This document shows, in pieces, positions 17,978 through 27,210 of a DNA stretch of 64,000 nt (within the stretch, counting starts at the first letter, position 1; each line of letters opens with the position of its first letter). Source of the stretch: Bacteroidales bacterium. GTDB taxonomy: Bacteria > Bacteroidota > Bacteroidia > Bacteroidales > UBA932. The stretch covers positions 1 through 64,000 of the forward strand of contig SUYU01000010.1 of NCBI GenBank assembly GCA_015060245.1. Reading direction: 5' to 3'. The notes under the pieces were generated by a model. The model was not told the origin of the DNA, did no database searches, and saw nothing but the letters and a program-made list of their open reading frames with translations. A program made the translations under genes and the position numbers.

Positions 17978-18448
17978 CTAAAAGGCCTTGCCTTTGAATG
18001 AGACAGGATATGGTCCGCATTTCATTGTAAAGGTCATATCTTCTCCGGTAACAGTGCCCGAAAGGTTGGTAATGGTATACTGTTCAAACGGGCCTCCCAT
18101 TGCATAAGGAACAATATTGTTGCCCACAATGGCAATGTTTGAAGCGGTTACAGTATAACCCACACCTGAAACCGTCATATCAAGCCTCACTGGCATACGC
18201 TCGGCAAACTTCACCTGATAAAAGATCATGGTTGCAGTAGCGTTTTCGGTATCATAGGCCACACTTATCTTGACACCTTTGTCGGTATAGGTTGTACCGT
18301 CATTCTGGTCTATAACAAGGTCGCCCATAAATGTAGTGCTCACAGGGTCAATTACTGGAACCTCATCTTCATCACCAGTAGTACATGCTGCAAATAGAAT
18401 CAGGGCTGCCGAACATAGCAACAATCTGAAAAATGCTTTAATCTTCAT
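17978..18448 (-). CDS. Calycin-like lipoprotein
   Basis: The 156-residue product has a lipoprotein signal peptide (LILFAACTTGDEDE). Its mature domain is rich in beta strands and begins VSTTFMGDLVIDQNDGTTYTDKGVKISV. This resembles the calycin-like beta-barrel lipoproteins of Bacteroidetes, some of which (HmuY-like) bind haem or other ligands; the assignment is by fold impression. The gene lies 54 bp downstream of the TonB-dependent receptor gene on the same strand, so it may capture a ligand for the receptor at the cell surface. Confidence 0.65.
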   Translation of the reverse strand: MKIKAFFRLLLCSAALILFAACTTGDEDEVPVIDPVSTTFMGDLVIDQNDGTTYTDKGVKISVAYDTENATATMIFYQVKFAERMPVRLDMTVSGVGYTVTASNIAIVGNNIVPYAMGGPFEQYTITNLSGTVTGEDMTFTMKCGPYPVSFKGKAF

Positions 18449-18502
18449 ATCAATATCTTTTAAAATTATTATTCATCCCTATTTTGGGCCATTACCGCCC
18501 AA

Positions 18503-20983
18503 CTACAACTCCATGCCCAGCGTTACTCCATACTGCACAGGCTTGCCCTTTGAAAAGAAGGCATTGCCTACAGATACAAAATAGAAGGCATTATAGCCGG
18601 TATCCGTAAGGTTCTTGCCCCACAATTCAAGTGAAAACTTGCCTTTATGTGCATATATTGCACCGTTAAGGAGCGAATAGAAATTCTGGTTCAAGGTATT
18701 TGCCTCATTCCAGTATATTTTTCCCACTCCATTATAGCCCAATCTGAAAGAGAGCCTGTCAAGCACTCTGCCAAGGGAGTAAATGGTATACTGCAGATTG
18801 GCCGAGAGTGTATTCTGGGGTACATATGGCACATATTTGCCCTTGAAATCCTCTATTCCGTTGTTGTATTTTGTAAACTTTGCATTTGTATATCCGTAGG
18901 CAACTCCCAAGTCAAGGCCGTCGGCCAAATTTGCATTGATGGAGAGTTCTGCGCCAATGCTTCTTGTACGGCCGGCATTTGTCATCATGCGGCCTGTTGT
19001 CTTGCCCGACGGAAATACTGTAAGTTGCTGGTCTGTACAATCAATGTAGAAGAGGGCTGCATCACCCTTGAGCCTTCCGTCAAACCAGTTGAAGTGGCCT
19101 CCAACCTCGTAGTTCCAACTATACTCCGGCTTGTACGCTATAATCTCACCAACGGAATAGCCGGCAGTTCCTGCATCGTCGAAATAGACTCCCAGGTCGG
19201 CCATCAGACCACTCTTCATCTGATTCTGCAAAATGTCTGAAAACATCTGGGTATTATATCCGCCAGCCTTGAAACCCCTTGAGACCGTTGCATAAAGATT
19301 GCTGCCCTTCCCGAATGAATATTGCACCGAGAATTTTGGAAGAGGCTCAATATAATCCCTCTTTTCCACCCCCTTGAGTTCCGACTCAAACCTCTTGAAC
19401 TGGGGCATGGTAAGGGTAAACCTGTAGTGGAGCGCGCTATGCGAGTGATAATCAAGTTCGGCATGCTCATAATCCAGCCTCAAACCTGCAGTAAATGTGA
19501 ACCTTCCAACATTGAATTCCGACTGGTGATACAGGGCTGCTCCAAAGACCGGAGAGCGGAAATTGCTGAAAATGTCAAACTCATCCTCCTCAAAGAGAAC
19601 ATCGGCATCGGGAAACGCAGTATGTATTCCATTGTTCATATTGGTAAGGATAAGTTCCTCTATACCATCCTTTTTGAAACGGACAGGGGCATCCATTTTC
19701 ATATTCTTGTAAAAAATGGTTGCTCCGTTCAGCCAGTTCCATACTCTTTCCGGCTCACTTGCTCCCCTCTCCTTGCTCCTGAAGACAAGATCCTGGGTCA
19801 GGGTGTGCTCATTCTGCGCCTGCATGAGGGTAAACATGCTCTTTGGAGTAAAATCCTGGTCAAGTTTCATGCAATCGTCAAGATATTGCCACGTTGTAAC
19901 ACTTGACAACAAGTAGTCTCCACCATCATAATCCAGAGTGAGGCCATACGAGAGGTTTGTGCGTCTGTAACCGCTCTTGTCGTTATAGTTTACCGGCTCC
20001 AGTACTCCGGTTGACGAATCATACAGCGAATAGGCATACCCGCCCTGGTCAACATGGCCTGCGGTAAAAATATTGTCCAGAGTCAAACGGCTGTTCGGTT
20101 TGTAAACGACCCTCACCCTGCCGCTTCCGCCAATCATCCAGTCGCAGTCCCGGCCATCATAGGAATTGTCAAAAAAACCGTCAGTAGAGTAGAAATTGCC
20201 GCCAACACTCAAGCCCACCTTCTCTCCCAACTTATGGTAGGTCGAGGCCTTGAGAGTATATGTATTGCCATTCCCATAAGAGGCAGAGAACCTTGACCCC
20301 TGATACACCATAGGCGAAAGGGTATACACATTTATGATGCCGCCTATTGTATTTCTGCCATACAATGTACTCTGCGGCCCTCTGAGCACCTCCATACGCA
20401 TCACATCCCACAGGTCTGAATCAAAACCGTTCTTGTTCAAATATGGGATGCGGTCAACATAGAGCCCCACAGCCGGATTATCCATCCTGCTGCCCAGTCC
20501 CCTGATGTAGATTGATGACGTTATTCTTGAACCATAATCGGGAATATGGAGATTGGGGGTATTTGAGGCAAAATCACCAATGGAAGCGATCTGCCTTCTC
20601 TCAAGAGCCTCCAGCCTTATTGTTGTAGCACTCAAAGGCTCCATCCGCAAATCATTTTTCTGTTTGAGTTGGGCAACTATCGCCACTTCAGACAAAGCCT
20701 CAACACTGTCCCTTACCGGAACTCCTCCGGCAGATTCCCTGGCTCCTCCGGGAGATTCCCCTGCTCTTTCTTCTGCTTCTGCTTCTGCTCCTGCTCCTAT
20801 ACCGGCTCCTTCTCCCGGACTTGCAACAACTTCAACTACAGCATCTCCAACTGCAGAATTCCAGGCTGCACAATCTGTTTCAACAGCAGCATTGGAACTT
20901 TTCCAATTGTCGGCACAAAAACCTTTTGCCGGAACAGCACAGAAAATTGTAAAAATTAATAATGATATTATTGACAACAGCAT
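18503..20983 (-). CDS. TonB-dependent outer-membrane receptor
   Basis: The 826-residue protein has a signal peptide, an unusual low-complexity Gly/Ala/Glu-rich spacer (about residues 50-90), and a TonB-box-like EALSEVAIVAQ. The plug domain contains IYIRGLGSRMDNPAVGLYVD and MEVLRGPQSTLYGRNTIGGIINVYT. A 22-strand-type barrel ends with SKGKPVQYGVTLGMEL. There is no carboxypeptidase-like N-terminal extension, so it resembles siderophore/iron-complex receptors more than SusC. It would import a ligand with TonB energy. The 3' neighbour encodes a calycin-like lipoprotein, probably its partner. Substrate cannot be told. Confidence 0.9.
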   Translation of the reverse strand: MLLSIISLLIFTIFCAVPAKGFCADNWKSSNAAVETDCAAWNSAVGDAVVEVVASPGEGAGIGAGAEAEAEERAGESPGGARESAGGVPVRDSVEALSEVAIVAQLKQKNDLRMEPLSATTIRLEALERRQIASIGDFASNTPNLHIPDYGSRITSSIYIRGLGSRMDNPAVGLYVDRIPYLNKNGFDSDLWDVMRMEVLRGPQSTLYGRNTIGGIINVYTLSPMVYQGSRFSASYGNGNTYTLKASTYHKLGEKVGLSVGGNFYSTDGFFDNSYDGRDCDWMIGGSGRVRVVYKPNSRLTLDNIFTAGHVDQGGYAYSLYDSSTGVLEPVNYNDKSGYRRTNLSYGLTLDYDGGDYLLSSVTTWQYLDDCMKLDQDFTPKSMFTLMQAQNEHTLTQDLVFRSKERGASEPERVWNWLNGATIFYKNMKMDAPVRFKKDGIEELILTNMNNGIHTAFPDADVLFEEDEFDIFSNFRSPVFGAALYHQSEFNVGRFTFTAGLRLDYEHAELDYHSHSALHYRFTLTMPQFKRFESELKGVEKRDYIEPLPKFSVQYSFGKGSNLYATVSRGFKAGGYNTQMFSDILQNQMKSGLMADLGVYFDDAGTAGYSVGEIIAYKPEYSWNYEVGGHFNWFDGRLKGDAALFYIDCTDQQLTVFPSGKTTGRMMTNAGRTRSIGAELSINANLADGLDLGVAYGYTNAKFTKYNNGIEDFKGKYVPYVPQNTLSANLQYTIYSLGRVLDRLSFRLGYNGVGKIYWNEANTLNQNFYSLLNGAIYAHKGKFSLELWGKNLTDTGYNAFYFVSVGNAFFSKGKPVQYGVTLGMEL

Positions 20984-21005
20984 CTTCCACTACTTTTTCA
21001 AGGTG

Positions 21006-21013
21006 CAAAAGTA
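21006..21013 (-). promoter_or_regulatory. -7 element of the TonB-receptor operon
   Basis: Read on the minus strand, TACTTTTG matches TAnnTTTG and lies 23 bp before the receptor ATG. No clear -33 box is present. Confidence 0.35.
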
Positions 21014-21094
21014 ATACTAATTATGGAATGATGTTAGGATATACAACTCTCCTATTAGGACAAATCAATCATTTGAAACTTCTCATGACACAAA

Positions 21095-21121
21095 TTTACA
21101 AAAGTGTAAAATTCCTTTACA
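21095..21121 (+). promoter_or_regulatory. Putative activator-binding site upstream of the TolC gene
   Basis: TTTACA (21095), four bases, TGTAAA (21105), five bases and TTTACA (21116) form an inverted repeat plus a third half-site 21 bp from the first. The same arrangement recurs at 26352 upstream of the ABC ATPase gene. In both places TGGCAC follows exactly 83 bp after the first half-site. The locus encodes a sigma-54 activator, so these are candidate enhancer sites for it; the link is inference. Confidence 0.6.
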
Positions 21122-21177
21122 CCACATACGCTCCAATAAAAATTATATCCAACTGAATTTCTGCGCATTAACATGTA

Positions 21178-21183
21178 TGGCAC
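21178..21183 (+). promoter_or_regulatory. Candidate sigma-54 -24 element of the TolC operon
   Basis: TGGCAC lies 58 bp before the TolC-gene ATG and 83 bp after the putative activator site. The -12 position reads GTGT instead of TTGC, so only the -24 half fits the sigma-54 consensus. Confidence 0.4.
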
Positions 21184-21235
21184 ACATAGTGTTCCAATTT
21201 GGTACAAACAGGAACAATAATGTTATATCCGCTTT

Positions 21236-22594
21236 ATGAAGATTTATTCAACTATAAAACCTATCTGCCTGGCACTTGCTCTTGGCTCTGTCATTTCATC
21301 TTATGGACAGGAGAGTTTCACTCTGAAAGAGTGCATGCAGTATGCAATTGAAAACTCTGCAAAGATGAAGATGCAGCAGATGGATATTGATGATGCCAGA
21401 ATTGCACGCAGGGATGCGGTAATGAATTTATTTACCCCACAGATCTCTGCAGGCACATACGCATATTCAAACTTTGGCCGATCAGTGGACCCGGAGACCA
21501 ATACCTACGTATCAACAACATCATTCAACAACGGTTATCAGATAGGTGGAGGAATTACCCTTTTTGACGGGTTCAATGCCGTAAACAATTATAAAATAAG
21601 CAAGACAGCCCTTAAGATGGGCATCAGCCGCGAGGAACTTACCCGAGATGAGATATGTCTGGCAACAATGGAAGCATTTTACAACGTTGTATATTTCCAA
21701 CAACTTGAAGAGATACTTGCTGCACAAATCCTGACAGCCAAGAATGCCCTCAGGCTTGCAAGCAAGCAGGAGGAACTCGGGCAGAAAGGTTACACCGACG
21801 TCATAGAGATGGAGGCTGAACTTGCCGACAGAATATATCAGATGACCAATGCCGGGAACAGGCACGCAGATGCTCTGCTTACTCTCAAAGATCTGATGTT
21901 CTGGCCTGTAAATGAAGAACTGGCAATAGACACAACCCTGCCAGATGCCTGCATAATTGACGCAATCACATCAGATGAGGAGAGAACAAATATCATAGAA
22001 AGCGCCTTGGAGAGCCATCCGTCAATTACCATTGCAAAAGGGGCCATGGATAATGCCATGCTCCACCTTAAGAGTGCCAAATGGAGATTTACACCGAGCC
22101 TTTCACTGAATGCAGGCTGGTCAACCAGTTACTATACCTATCCGGGAATGGACGGATATGTTCCGGCACCTTTCCACACACAGTTCAAAAACAATGGCGG
22201 CGAGTACATACAATTATCACTCTCCTTCCCGATTTTTGACCGTCTTTCAACATTCTCGAACCTCAGGAGAAAGAGAAATGAAAGCAGACGTGCCACAATA
22301 GAGTACGAACAGAAGGTCAGGGAGGTGAAGGCCGAAGTAATACGTGCCCTTCAGGATCGTGACGGCGCTGCCACTGCCCTCCATCAGGCAGAGCGCAGAG
22401 TGGCACTTCAGGAGGAGGCCTACCATCTGAACCTCAAGAAACTGGAGCAGGGGCTAATTTCTCCTATCGACTTCCAGAGGGTTTCTGACAACTGGCTCAA
22501 TGCAAAGACAGGCTGGTTGGATGCTCTCCTGAAGTTCTATATCAAACGCAGCGTGGTAAACTATTACAATGGCATAAGTTATATTGACCAATAA
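21236..22594 (+). CDS. TolC family outer-membrane efflux protein
   Basis: The 452-residue protein has a signal peptide (LALALGSVISSYGQ) and the TolC/OEP double repeat. FTLKECMQYAIENSAKMKM starts the first; long helices with EEILAAQILTAKNALRLASKQEELG follow, then the second repeat with SARWRF-like SAKWRFTPSLSLNAGW and REVKAEVIRALQDRDGAATALHQAE. It would form the trimeric outer-membrane and periplasmic tunnel of an exporter. It is the first gene of a plus-strand locus with an HlyD-type adaptor and FtsX-type ABC parts, so it is most likely their exit duct. Confidence 0.92.
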   Translation: MKIYSTIKPICLALALGSVISSYGQESFTLKECMQYAIENSAKMKMQQMDIDDARIARRDAVMNLFTPQISAGTYAYSNFGRSVDPETNTYVSTTSFNNGYQIGGGITLFDGFNAVNNYKISKTALKMGISREELTRDEICLATMEAFYNVVYFQQLEEILAAQILTAKNALRLASKQEELGQKGYTDVIEMEAELADRIYQMTNAGNRHADALLTLKDLMFWPVNEELAIDTTLPDACIIDAITSDEERTNIIESALESHPSITIAKGAMDNAMLHLKSAKWRFTPSLSLNAGWSTSYYTYPGMDGYVPAPFHTQFKNNGGEYIQLSLSFPIFDRLSTFSNLRRKRNESRRATIEYEQKVREVKAEVIRALQDRDGAATALHQAERRVALQEEAYHLNLKKLEQGLISPIDFQRVSDNWLNAKTGWLDALLKFYIKRSVVNYYNGISYIDQ

Positions 22595-22653
22595 CTTGAA
22601 AATGCCTGCTCCACACATCAGAAACAGAGTAGAAAAAGTAATATACAAAAACT

Positions 22654-23910
22654 ATGGACAAGATAATTGAAAAGAAAAAAGGAATTGCAGTGGCCTTTAC
22701 CAAAAAGGCTCTCCCATACTGGTTTGGAGCCTTTATGGCAGCACTCATTCTCTGGCTCGTGCTTCGTGACGATGCGAGCACACTCCGGGTTAACGGCGAA
22801 ACCCTCTCAATCAGCGAGGTACTCAGCGGAGAGTTCAACGACTATATCCGCATCAGCGGACAGGTACAGCCGATGACCACTATACAAATAAGTCCTCTGG
22901 AGGGCGGAATCGTTCAGGAAATCATCATTGAAGAGGGATCAAAGGTGAGTGTTGGCGATGAGATCATCCGTCTGAGCAACGACAATCTCGACCTGCAGAT
23001 CCTCAATTCCGAGGCGGAACTGGCCGAAAAGGAGAACCTTCTCCGCAATACTATGATCTCTATGGAACAGCAGAGGCTCAGCGTGCAGCAGGAGAAACTT
23101 CAACTCCAGGTTGAGGTAAAGAGGCTCAAGAGAAAGTATGAACAGAACAAGACCCTGTACCAGGAGAAGTTGATTGCCCGCGAAGAGTATCTGACCGCAC
23201 AGGAAGATTACGAACTTGCTGCCGGAAGACTTGAACTTGTGAAGGAGCGTGCCACTCAGGACAGTCTCTACAGAAGCGTGGAGATCCGTCAGATGCAGGA
23301 GAGCCTTGAGAATATGAGACTCAATATGCAGATGATACGGCGCAGGAAAGAGAATCTTACCATCAAGTCACCTATATGCGGTGAGTTGGGACTGCTGGAT
23401 GTGACACTCGGCCAGTCAATAGCAAGCGGGACCAAGATAGGCCAAATCAATGAACTTGGAAGTTACAAGATTGAGGCTCAGATTGACGAGCACTACATCG
23501 ACAGGGTAGCATCGGGTCTGACCGCTACATTTGAACGGCAGAACGACTCATACGATGCTGTAATAAGAAAAGTCTATCCTGAAGTACGCGACGGCAAGTT
23601 CAAGGCAGATTTCAAGTTCAGCGGAGAAGAGCCGGCCAATATCCGCACAGGACAGACCTACTATCTTAATCTGCAACTCGGCCAGCCGGAGAAGGCCATG
23701 CTGATTCCACGCGGCACATTCTACCAGAAGACCGGCGGCAAGTGGATATATGTGGTGGCACCCGAAGGAGGAAAGGCAGTAAAGCGTGAAATACGCATCG
23801 GCCGTCAGAATCCGCAATTCTATGAGGTTCTGGAGGGATTGGAAGCCGGAGAAAAAGTGATAACTTCGGGCTATGATAACTTTGGCGACAATGAAGTACT
23901 AGTATTCTGA
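22654..23910 (+). CDS. HlyD/MacA-type periplasmic adaptor
   Basis: The 418-residue protein has an N-terminal membrane anchor (YWFGAFMAALILWLVL), a lipoyl half (GGIVQEIIIEEGSKVSVGDE) and a long coiled coil near residues 110-220. The second lipoyl half is IKSPICGELGLLDVTLGQSIASGT. A beta-barrel and membrane-proximal domain ends with EGLEAGEKVITSGYDNFGDNE. This matches adaptors linking MacB-type ABC exporters to TolC. It lies 59 bp after the TolC gene and 101 bp before the first permease gene, consistent with one transcript. Confidence 0.92.
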   Translation: MDKIIEKKKGIAVAFTKKALPYWFGAFMAALILWLVLRDDASTLRVNGETLSISEVLSGEFNDYIRISGQVQPMTTIQISPLEGGIVQEIIIEEGSKVSVGDEIIRLSNDNLDLQILNSEAELAEKENLLRNTMISMEQQRLSVQQEKLQLQVEVKRLKRKYEQNKTLYQEKLIAREEYLTAQEDYELAAGRLELVKERATQDSLYRSVEIRQMQESLENMRLNMQMIRRRKENLTIKSPICGELGLLDVTLGQSIASGTKIGQINELGSYKIEAQIDEHYIDRVASGLTATFERQNDSYDAVIRKVYPEVRDGKFKADFKFSGEEPANIRTGQTYYLNLQLGQPEKAMLIPRGTFYQKTGGKWIYVVAPEGGKAVKREIRIGRQNPQFYEVLEGLEAGEKVITSGYDNFGDNEVLVF

Positions 23911-24011
23911 CACTTTTAAGAGAGATTCCGCACCGCAGGAAGAGTGGGAGATGCTTTGCTCGCTCACAACCTGCAACTGATTAAAACTATAACCGCAAAA
24001 GAAAACCTGAC

Positions 24012-26348
24012 ATGAAAATTAAAGAAACAATAATAAAGGCTTTGTCTCTCGGTACGGGAGTGGCCATAGGTCTGATTCTCATAGCAAAGGTATGCTTCGA
24101 GATGAGTTATGACACCTGTTATGCCGATTATGGCCAGATCTACCAGATTCGCACTATATACACCCAGCACGGCGAGGATGAGGACTACCCACAGATTTCA
24201 GGAGCCATTGCTCCAGGATTCAGGGAGCATGTACCTGGCGTGGAAGTGGCTACAAGATGGACATTCATCTTCAACAGCGACAAGTTCATTGACCAGCAGA
24301 AGAATGTGGTTACCGGAGAGTGCATAGTAGCAGACTCCTGCTTCTTTGATATTTTTGATACAGAGATCCTTTCTGGCAATCCAAAGGAGGCGTTCTCCAA
24401 AATTGCCGTGGCCATGGTATCCGAGTCCTTTGCCAAGAAACTTGGCGGAGTGTCAGAGGCTGTCGGCCAGATAATATATAATGAGGAGATGCCTAACTTC
24501 AAAGTTGAGATTGGCGGAGTATTCAAGGATTACCCATATCACAGTTCCATCAGGAATGATGTAGTGATCTCTATGGCAAGTCTTATCAAGGAGTCAACCG
24601 AAAACTGGTTTGGAAACGACCGTTACAGAGGATATGTAAGACTGGCTGAAGGTACTGATCCTAACCTGCTTGCACCGGCAATCAGACTCATGCAGGAGAA
24701 AAACTATCCGCCGGAGATAAAGCAGATGGCAGAGACTTCAGGATTTGACATTCATTTCTTCCTTGCCCCTCTGAAGGGTGAACACATCTCTTCTGCAAGA
24801 ATGAAGAACATGATGGTCATACTTACTATAGTAGCCATACTTCTTATCATGATTTCACTCCTGAACTATATCCTTATGTCGGTATCGGCATTGGTAAAGA
24901 GATCAAAGGAGATGGGAGTACGCAAGTGCTATGGAGCAGCCGGTGCAAACATCTACGGAATCATGTTCAAGGAGGCGGCAACTGATGTAGCGGCGGCATT
25001 GGCAGTGGTTGCGGCTATTGTGCTTTCACTTAAGAGTGTCATTGAGGATATAGTCGGGGTTCCTGCCGAGGCCCTTCTTGTAAAAGGAACATATATGACT
25101 GTCATAGGGGTCATACTGGCAGTATTCTTCATTGCGGCGCTTGTGCCGGGTTATCTCTATTCGAAGATTCCTGCCGGAGCAGCCATCAGAAACTACAAGG
25201 AGAACAGGAAGATCTGGAAACTGGGACTTCTGTTCATCCAGACCGGAATCTGTGCGCTTCTGCTCACATTGATGGGCGTAATCTCCGCACAATACAACAA
25301 AGCCGTGAATGACAAACCTGGATATGAATATGACAATCTTCTCTGGACAGTACTTACCGGAACCAACAGGAGTGCTCATCAGGGAATCATAAATGACCTT
25401 AAACTGCTTCCCGGAGTGGTTGACGTTCAGGTCTCATATTCGCTTCCTCTTGAATCGTCATCGGGAAACAATGTGTATATGCTTGACAACGGACAGGAAA
25501 ACCTCTTCAATATAGCCGACCAGTATTGTGGATCAGAAGGACTGTTTGAAATGCTTGAGATTCCATTCATTGAAGGCCGATATCCCCGCTCTCCCACAGA
25601 GATTGCTGTTAGCGAGAGTTTTGTGAAGAAGATGATGGAGTTCAGGGACTGGAGCGACGGTGCAGTAGGAAAGCAGGTATATATCACTGAACATGATGAA
25701 AAGATTGGTGCAGTAACTGTCAGCGGAGTGTATAAGGATTACCGCATAAATACATTGACAAATCAGGACATGCGTGCGAGCATAAAGTTTTATGGAGAGG
25801 TTGGCAAAGACCATATGCCGTTCATGGCCATAAAAGTGACAGAGGTTACGGCGGAGATGATGGCAAAGGTTGAAGAGGTGATCCAGGCAAGGATAGAGAA
25901 CAAGGATGTGGTCGTGAAGTCATACAAAGACTCTATGCGGGAGGCCTATTCAAGCGAAAGGAGGATGAGAAATACGGTCATCATAGGATGTCTGGTCTCA
26001 ATTATCATTGCCCTTTTCGGCCTCATCGGATATGTCCGCGACGAGTCGCAACGCAGAAGCAAGGAGATGGCTGTACGCAAGATCAACGGAGCAACCGTCA
26101 AGGAGATAATGGAAATATATGTGGTGGAAATCATGAAACTCGCCATTCCTGCAATAATTATGGGTAATGTGGGGGCATACTTTGCGGCATCGGCATGGCT
26201 CAGGAACTTCTCGGAGAAGATTGCACTTTCACCTTGGTTCTTCATCCTTGCGGATGTGGTTATAATCCTGCTGGTATCTGGTTGCGTGATACTCAACAGC
26301 CTGCAAATATCAAGGAGCAATCCGGTGGAATCACTTAAAAATGAATAG
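24012..26348 (+). CDS. FtsX-type ABC transporter permease 1
   Basis: This 778-residue permease has the double MacB_PCD-FtsX layout usual in Bacteroidetes: an N-terminal helix, a periplasmic domain, three helices around TIVAILLIMISLLNYILMSVSAL with KEMGVRKCYGAAG, a second half starting near FIQTGICALLLTLMGV, another periplasmic domain, and three final helices with SKEMAVRKINGATVKEI. The C-terminus, SNPVESLKNE, is shared in form with the three paralogues downstream. Such proteins couple ATP hydrolysis to movements of an adaptor/outer-membrane duct rather than moving substrate through the membrane. Its partner ATPase follows. Confidence 0.9.
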   Translation: MKIKETIIKALSLGTGVAIGLILIAKVCFEMSYDTCYADYGQIYQIRTIYTQHGEDEDYPQISGAIAPGFREHVPGVEVATRWTFIFNSDKFIDQQKNVVTGECIVADSCFFDIFDTEILSGNPKEAFSKIAVAMVSESFAKKLGGVSEAVGQIIYNEEMPNFKVEIGGVFKDYPYHSSIRNDVVISMASLIKESTENWFGNDRYRGYVRLAEGTDPNLLAPAIRLMQEKNYPPEIKQMAETSGFDIHFFLAPLKGEHISSARMKNMMVILTIVAILLIMISLLNYILMSVSALVKRSKEMGVRKCYGAAGANIYGIMFKEAATDVAAALAVVAAIVLSLKSVIEDIVGVPAEALLVKGTYMTVIGVILAVFFIAALVPGYLYSKIPAGAAIRNYKENRKIWKLGLLFIQTGICALLLTLMGVISAQYNKAVNDKPGYEYDNLLWTVLTGTNRSAHQGIINDLKLLPGVVDVQVSYSLPLESSSGNNVYMLDNGQENLFNIADQYCGSEGLFEMLEIPFIEGRYPRSPTEIAVSESFVKKMMEFRDWSDGAVGKQVYITEHDEKIGAVTVSGVYKDYRINTLTNQDMRASIKFYGEVGKDHMPFMAIKVTEVTAEMMAKVEEVIQARIENKDVVVKSYKDSMREAYSSERRMRNTVIIGCLVSIIIALFGLIGYVRDESQRRSKEMAVRKINGATVKEIMEIYVVEIMKLAIPAIIMGNVGAYFAASAWLRNFSEKIALSPWFFILADVVIILLVSGCVILNSLQISRSNPVESLKNE

Positions 26349-26351
26349 AGT

Positions 26352-26378
26352 TTTACAAAAGTGTAAAGAAATCTTACA
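26352..26378 (+). promoter_or_regulatory. Putative activator-binding site upstream of the ABC ATPase gene
   Basis: TTTACA (26352), AAAG, TGTAAA (26362), five bases and CTTACA (26373) repeat the arrangement seen before the TolC gene, including the 21-bp distance between first and third half-sites. TGGCAC begins 83 bp downstream at 26435. Confidence 0.6.
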
Positions 26379-26434
26379 GGTCCAAAATATGCACAAACAA
26401 CCAAACATCCTGTAAAACAAAAGATTAAATATCT

Positions 26435-26464
26435 TGGCACAATACTGATAGAGTATTGGCACAA
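26435..26464 (+). promoter_or_regulatory. Candidate sigma-54 -24 element and repeated TTGGCACAA
   Basis: TTGGCACAA occurs at 26434 and again at 26456, with the inverted pair AATACT/AGTATT between them. The first TGGCAC (26435) is 83 bp after the activator motif and 63 bp before the ATPase ATG. Neither copy has a consensus TTGC at -12. Confidence 0.4.
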
Positions 26465-26497
26465 CAACGGAATATTAACAATAAAAACTATAACAAA

Positions 26498-27178
26498 ATG
26501 ATTACAGTAACTAATCTCAGCAAGGTTTTCCGTACAGAGGAAATCGAGACAACAGCACTAAATCAGGTTTCATTCGAGATCAGGGAGGGCGAATTCGTGG
26601 CAATCATGGGCCCTTCGGGATGCGGCAAGTCTACCCTACTCAACATCCTCGGACTTCTTGACAATCCTACAGACGGCAGTTATATGCTTCTCGGCCAGGA
26701 GGTAGCAAAACTCAAGGAGAAGGACCGCACCAAGTTCCGCAAGGGCAACATAGGCTTTGTGTTCCAGAGTTTCAACCTTATTGATGAACTCAATGTGTAT
26801 GAGAATGTTGAACTTCCTCTACGCTATCTCAACATCAGTTCATCTGAGCGTAAGGCACGCGTAACAGAAATACTCAAGAGAATGAACATCAGCCACCGCG
26901 CACAGCACTTTCCACAGCAACTTTCCGGCGGTCAGCAGCAGCGCGTTGCCATTGCCCGTGCTGTTGTTTCAAACCCCAAACTGATCCTCGCCGATGAGCC
27001 CACAGGTAACCTCGACTCAAAGAATGGCAAGGAGGTTATGGACCTGCTTACAGAACTCAACAAAGAGGGCACTACAATAGTAATGGTGACCCACTCTCAG
27101 AAGGATGCATCTGTAGCCCAGAGGGTCGTGAACCTCTTTGACGGACAAATCGTAAGTGACGTAAAGAACGAACTTTAG
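26498..27178 (+). CDS. MacB/LolD-type ABC transporter ATP-binding protein
   Basis: The 226-residue nucleotide-binding protein has Walker [10 protein letters not shown] at residues 38-46, the Q-loop in GFVFQSFNL, the signature [14 protein letters not shown], Walker [10 protein letters not shown] and the switch histidine in MVTHSQ. It is of the MacB/LolD/FtsE class that pairs with FtsX-type permeases. It is the only ATPase among four permease genes, so it probably serves all of them. The open frame begins at a TTG at 26456, but the ATG at 26498 gives the normal [11 protein letters not shown] start. A separate promoter region precedes it. Confidence 0.95.
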   Translation: MITVTNLSKVFRTEEIETTALNQVSFEIREGEFVAIMGPSGCGKSTLLNILGLLDNPTDGSYMLLGQEVAKLKEKDRTKFRKGNIGFVFQSFNLIDELNVYENVELPLRYLNISSSERKARVTEILKRMNISHRAQHFPQQLSGGQQQRVAIARAVVSNPKLILADEPTGNLDSKNGKEVMDLLTELNKEGTTIVMVTHSQKDASVAQRVVNLFDGQIVSDVKNEL

Positions 27179-27210
27179 CAGATTGTTCAACATAAATATT
27201 GGACTTTACA

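Noticed and set aside
20669-20959. Cys/Ser-rich plus-strand frame antisense to the TonB receptor N-terminus
   Set aside because: It arises from the low-complexity CTTCTG/CTCCTG repeats that encode the Ala/Glu/Gly spacer on the other strand.
21178-21194. Full sigma-54 promoter before the TolC gene
   Set aside because: Only the TGGCAC half matches; the -12 TTGC is missing, so it is reported only as a candidate -24 element.
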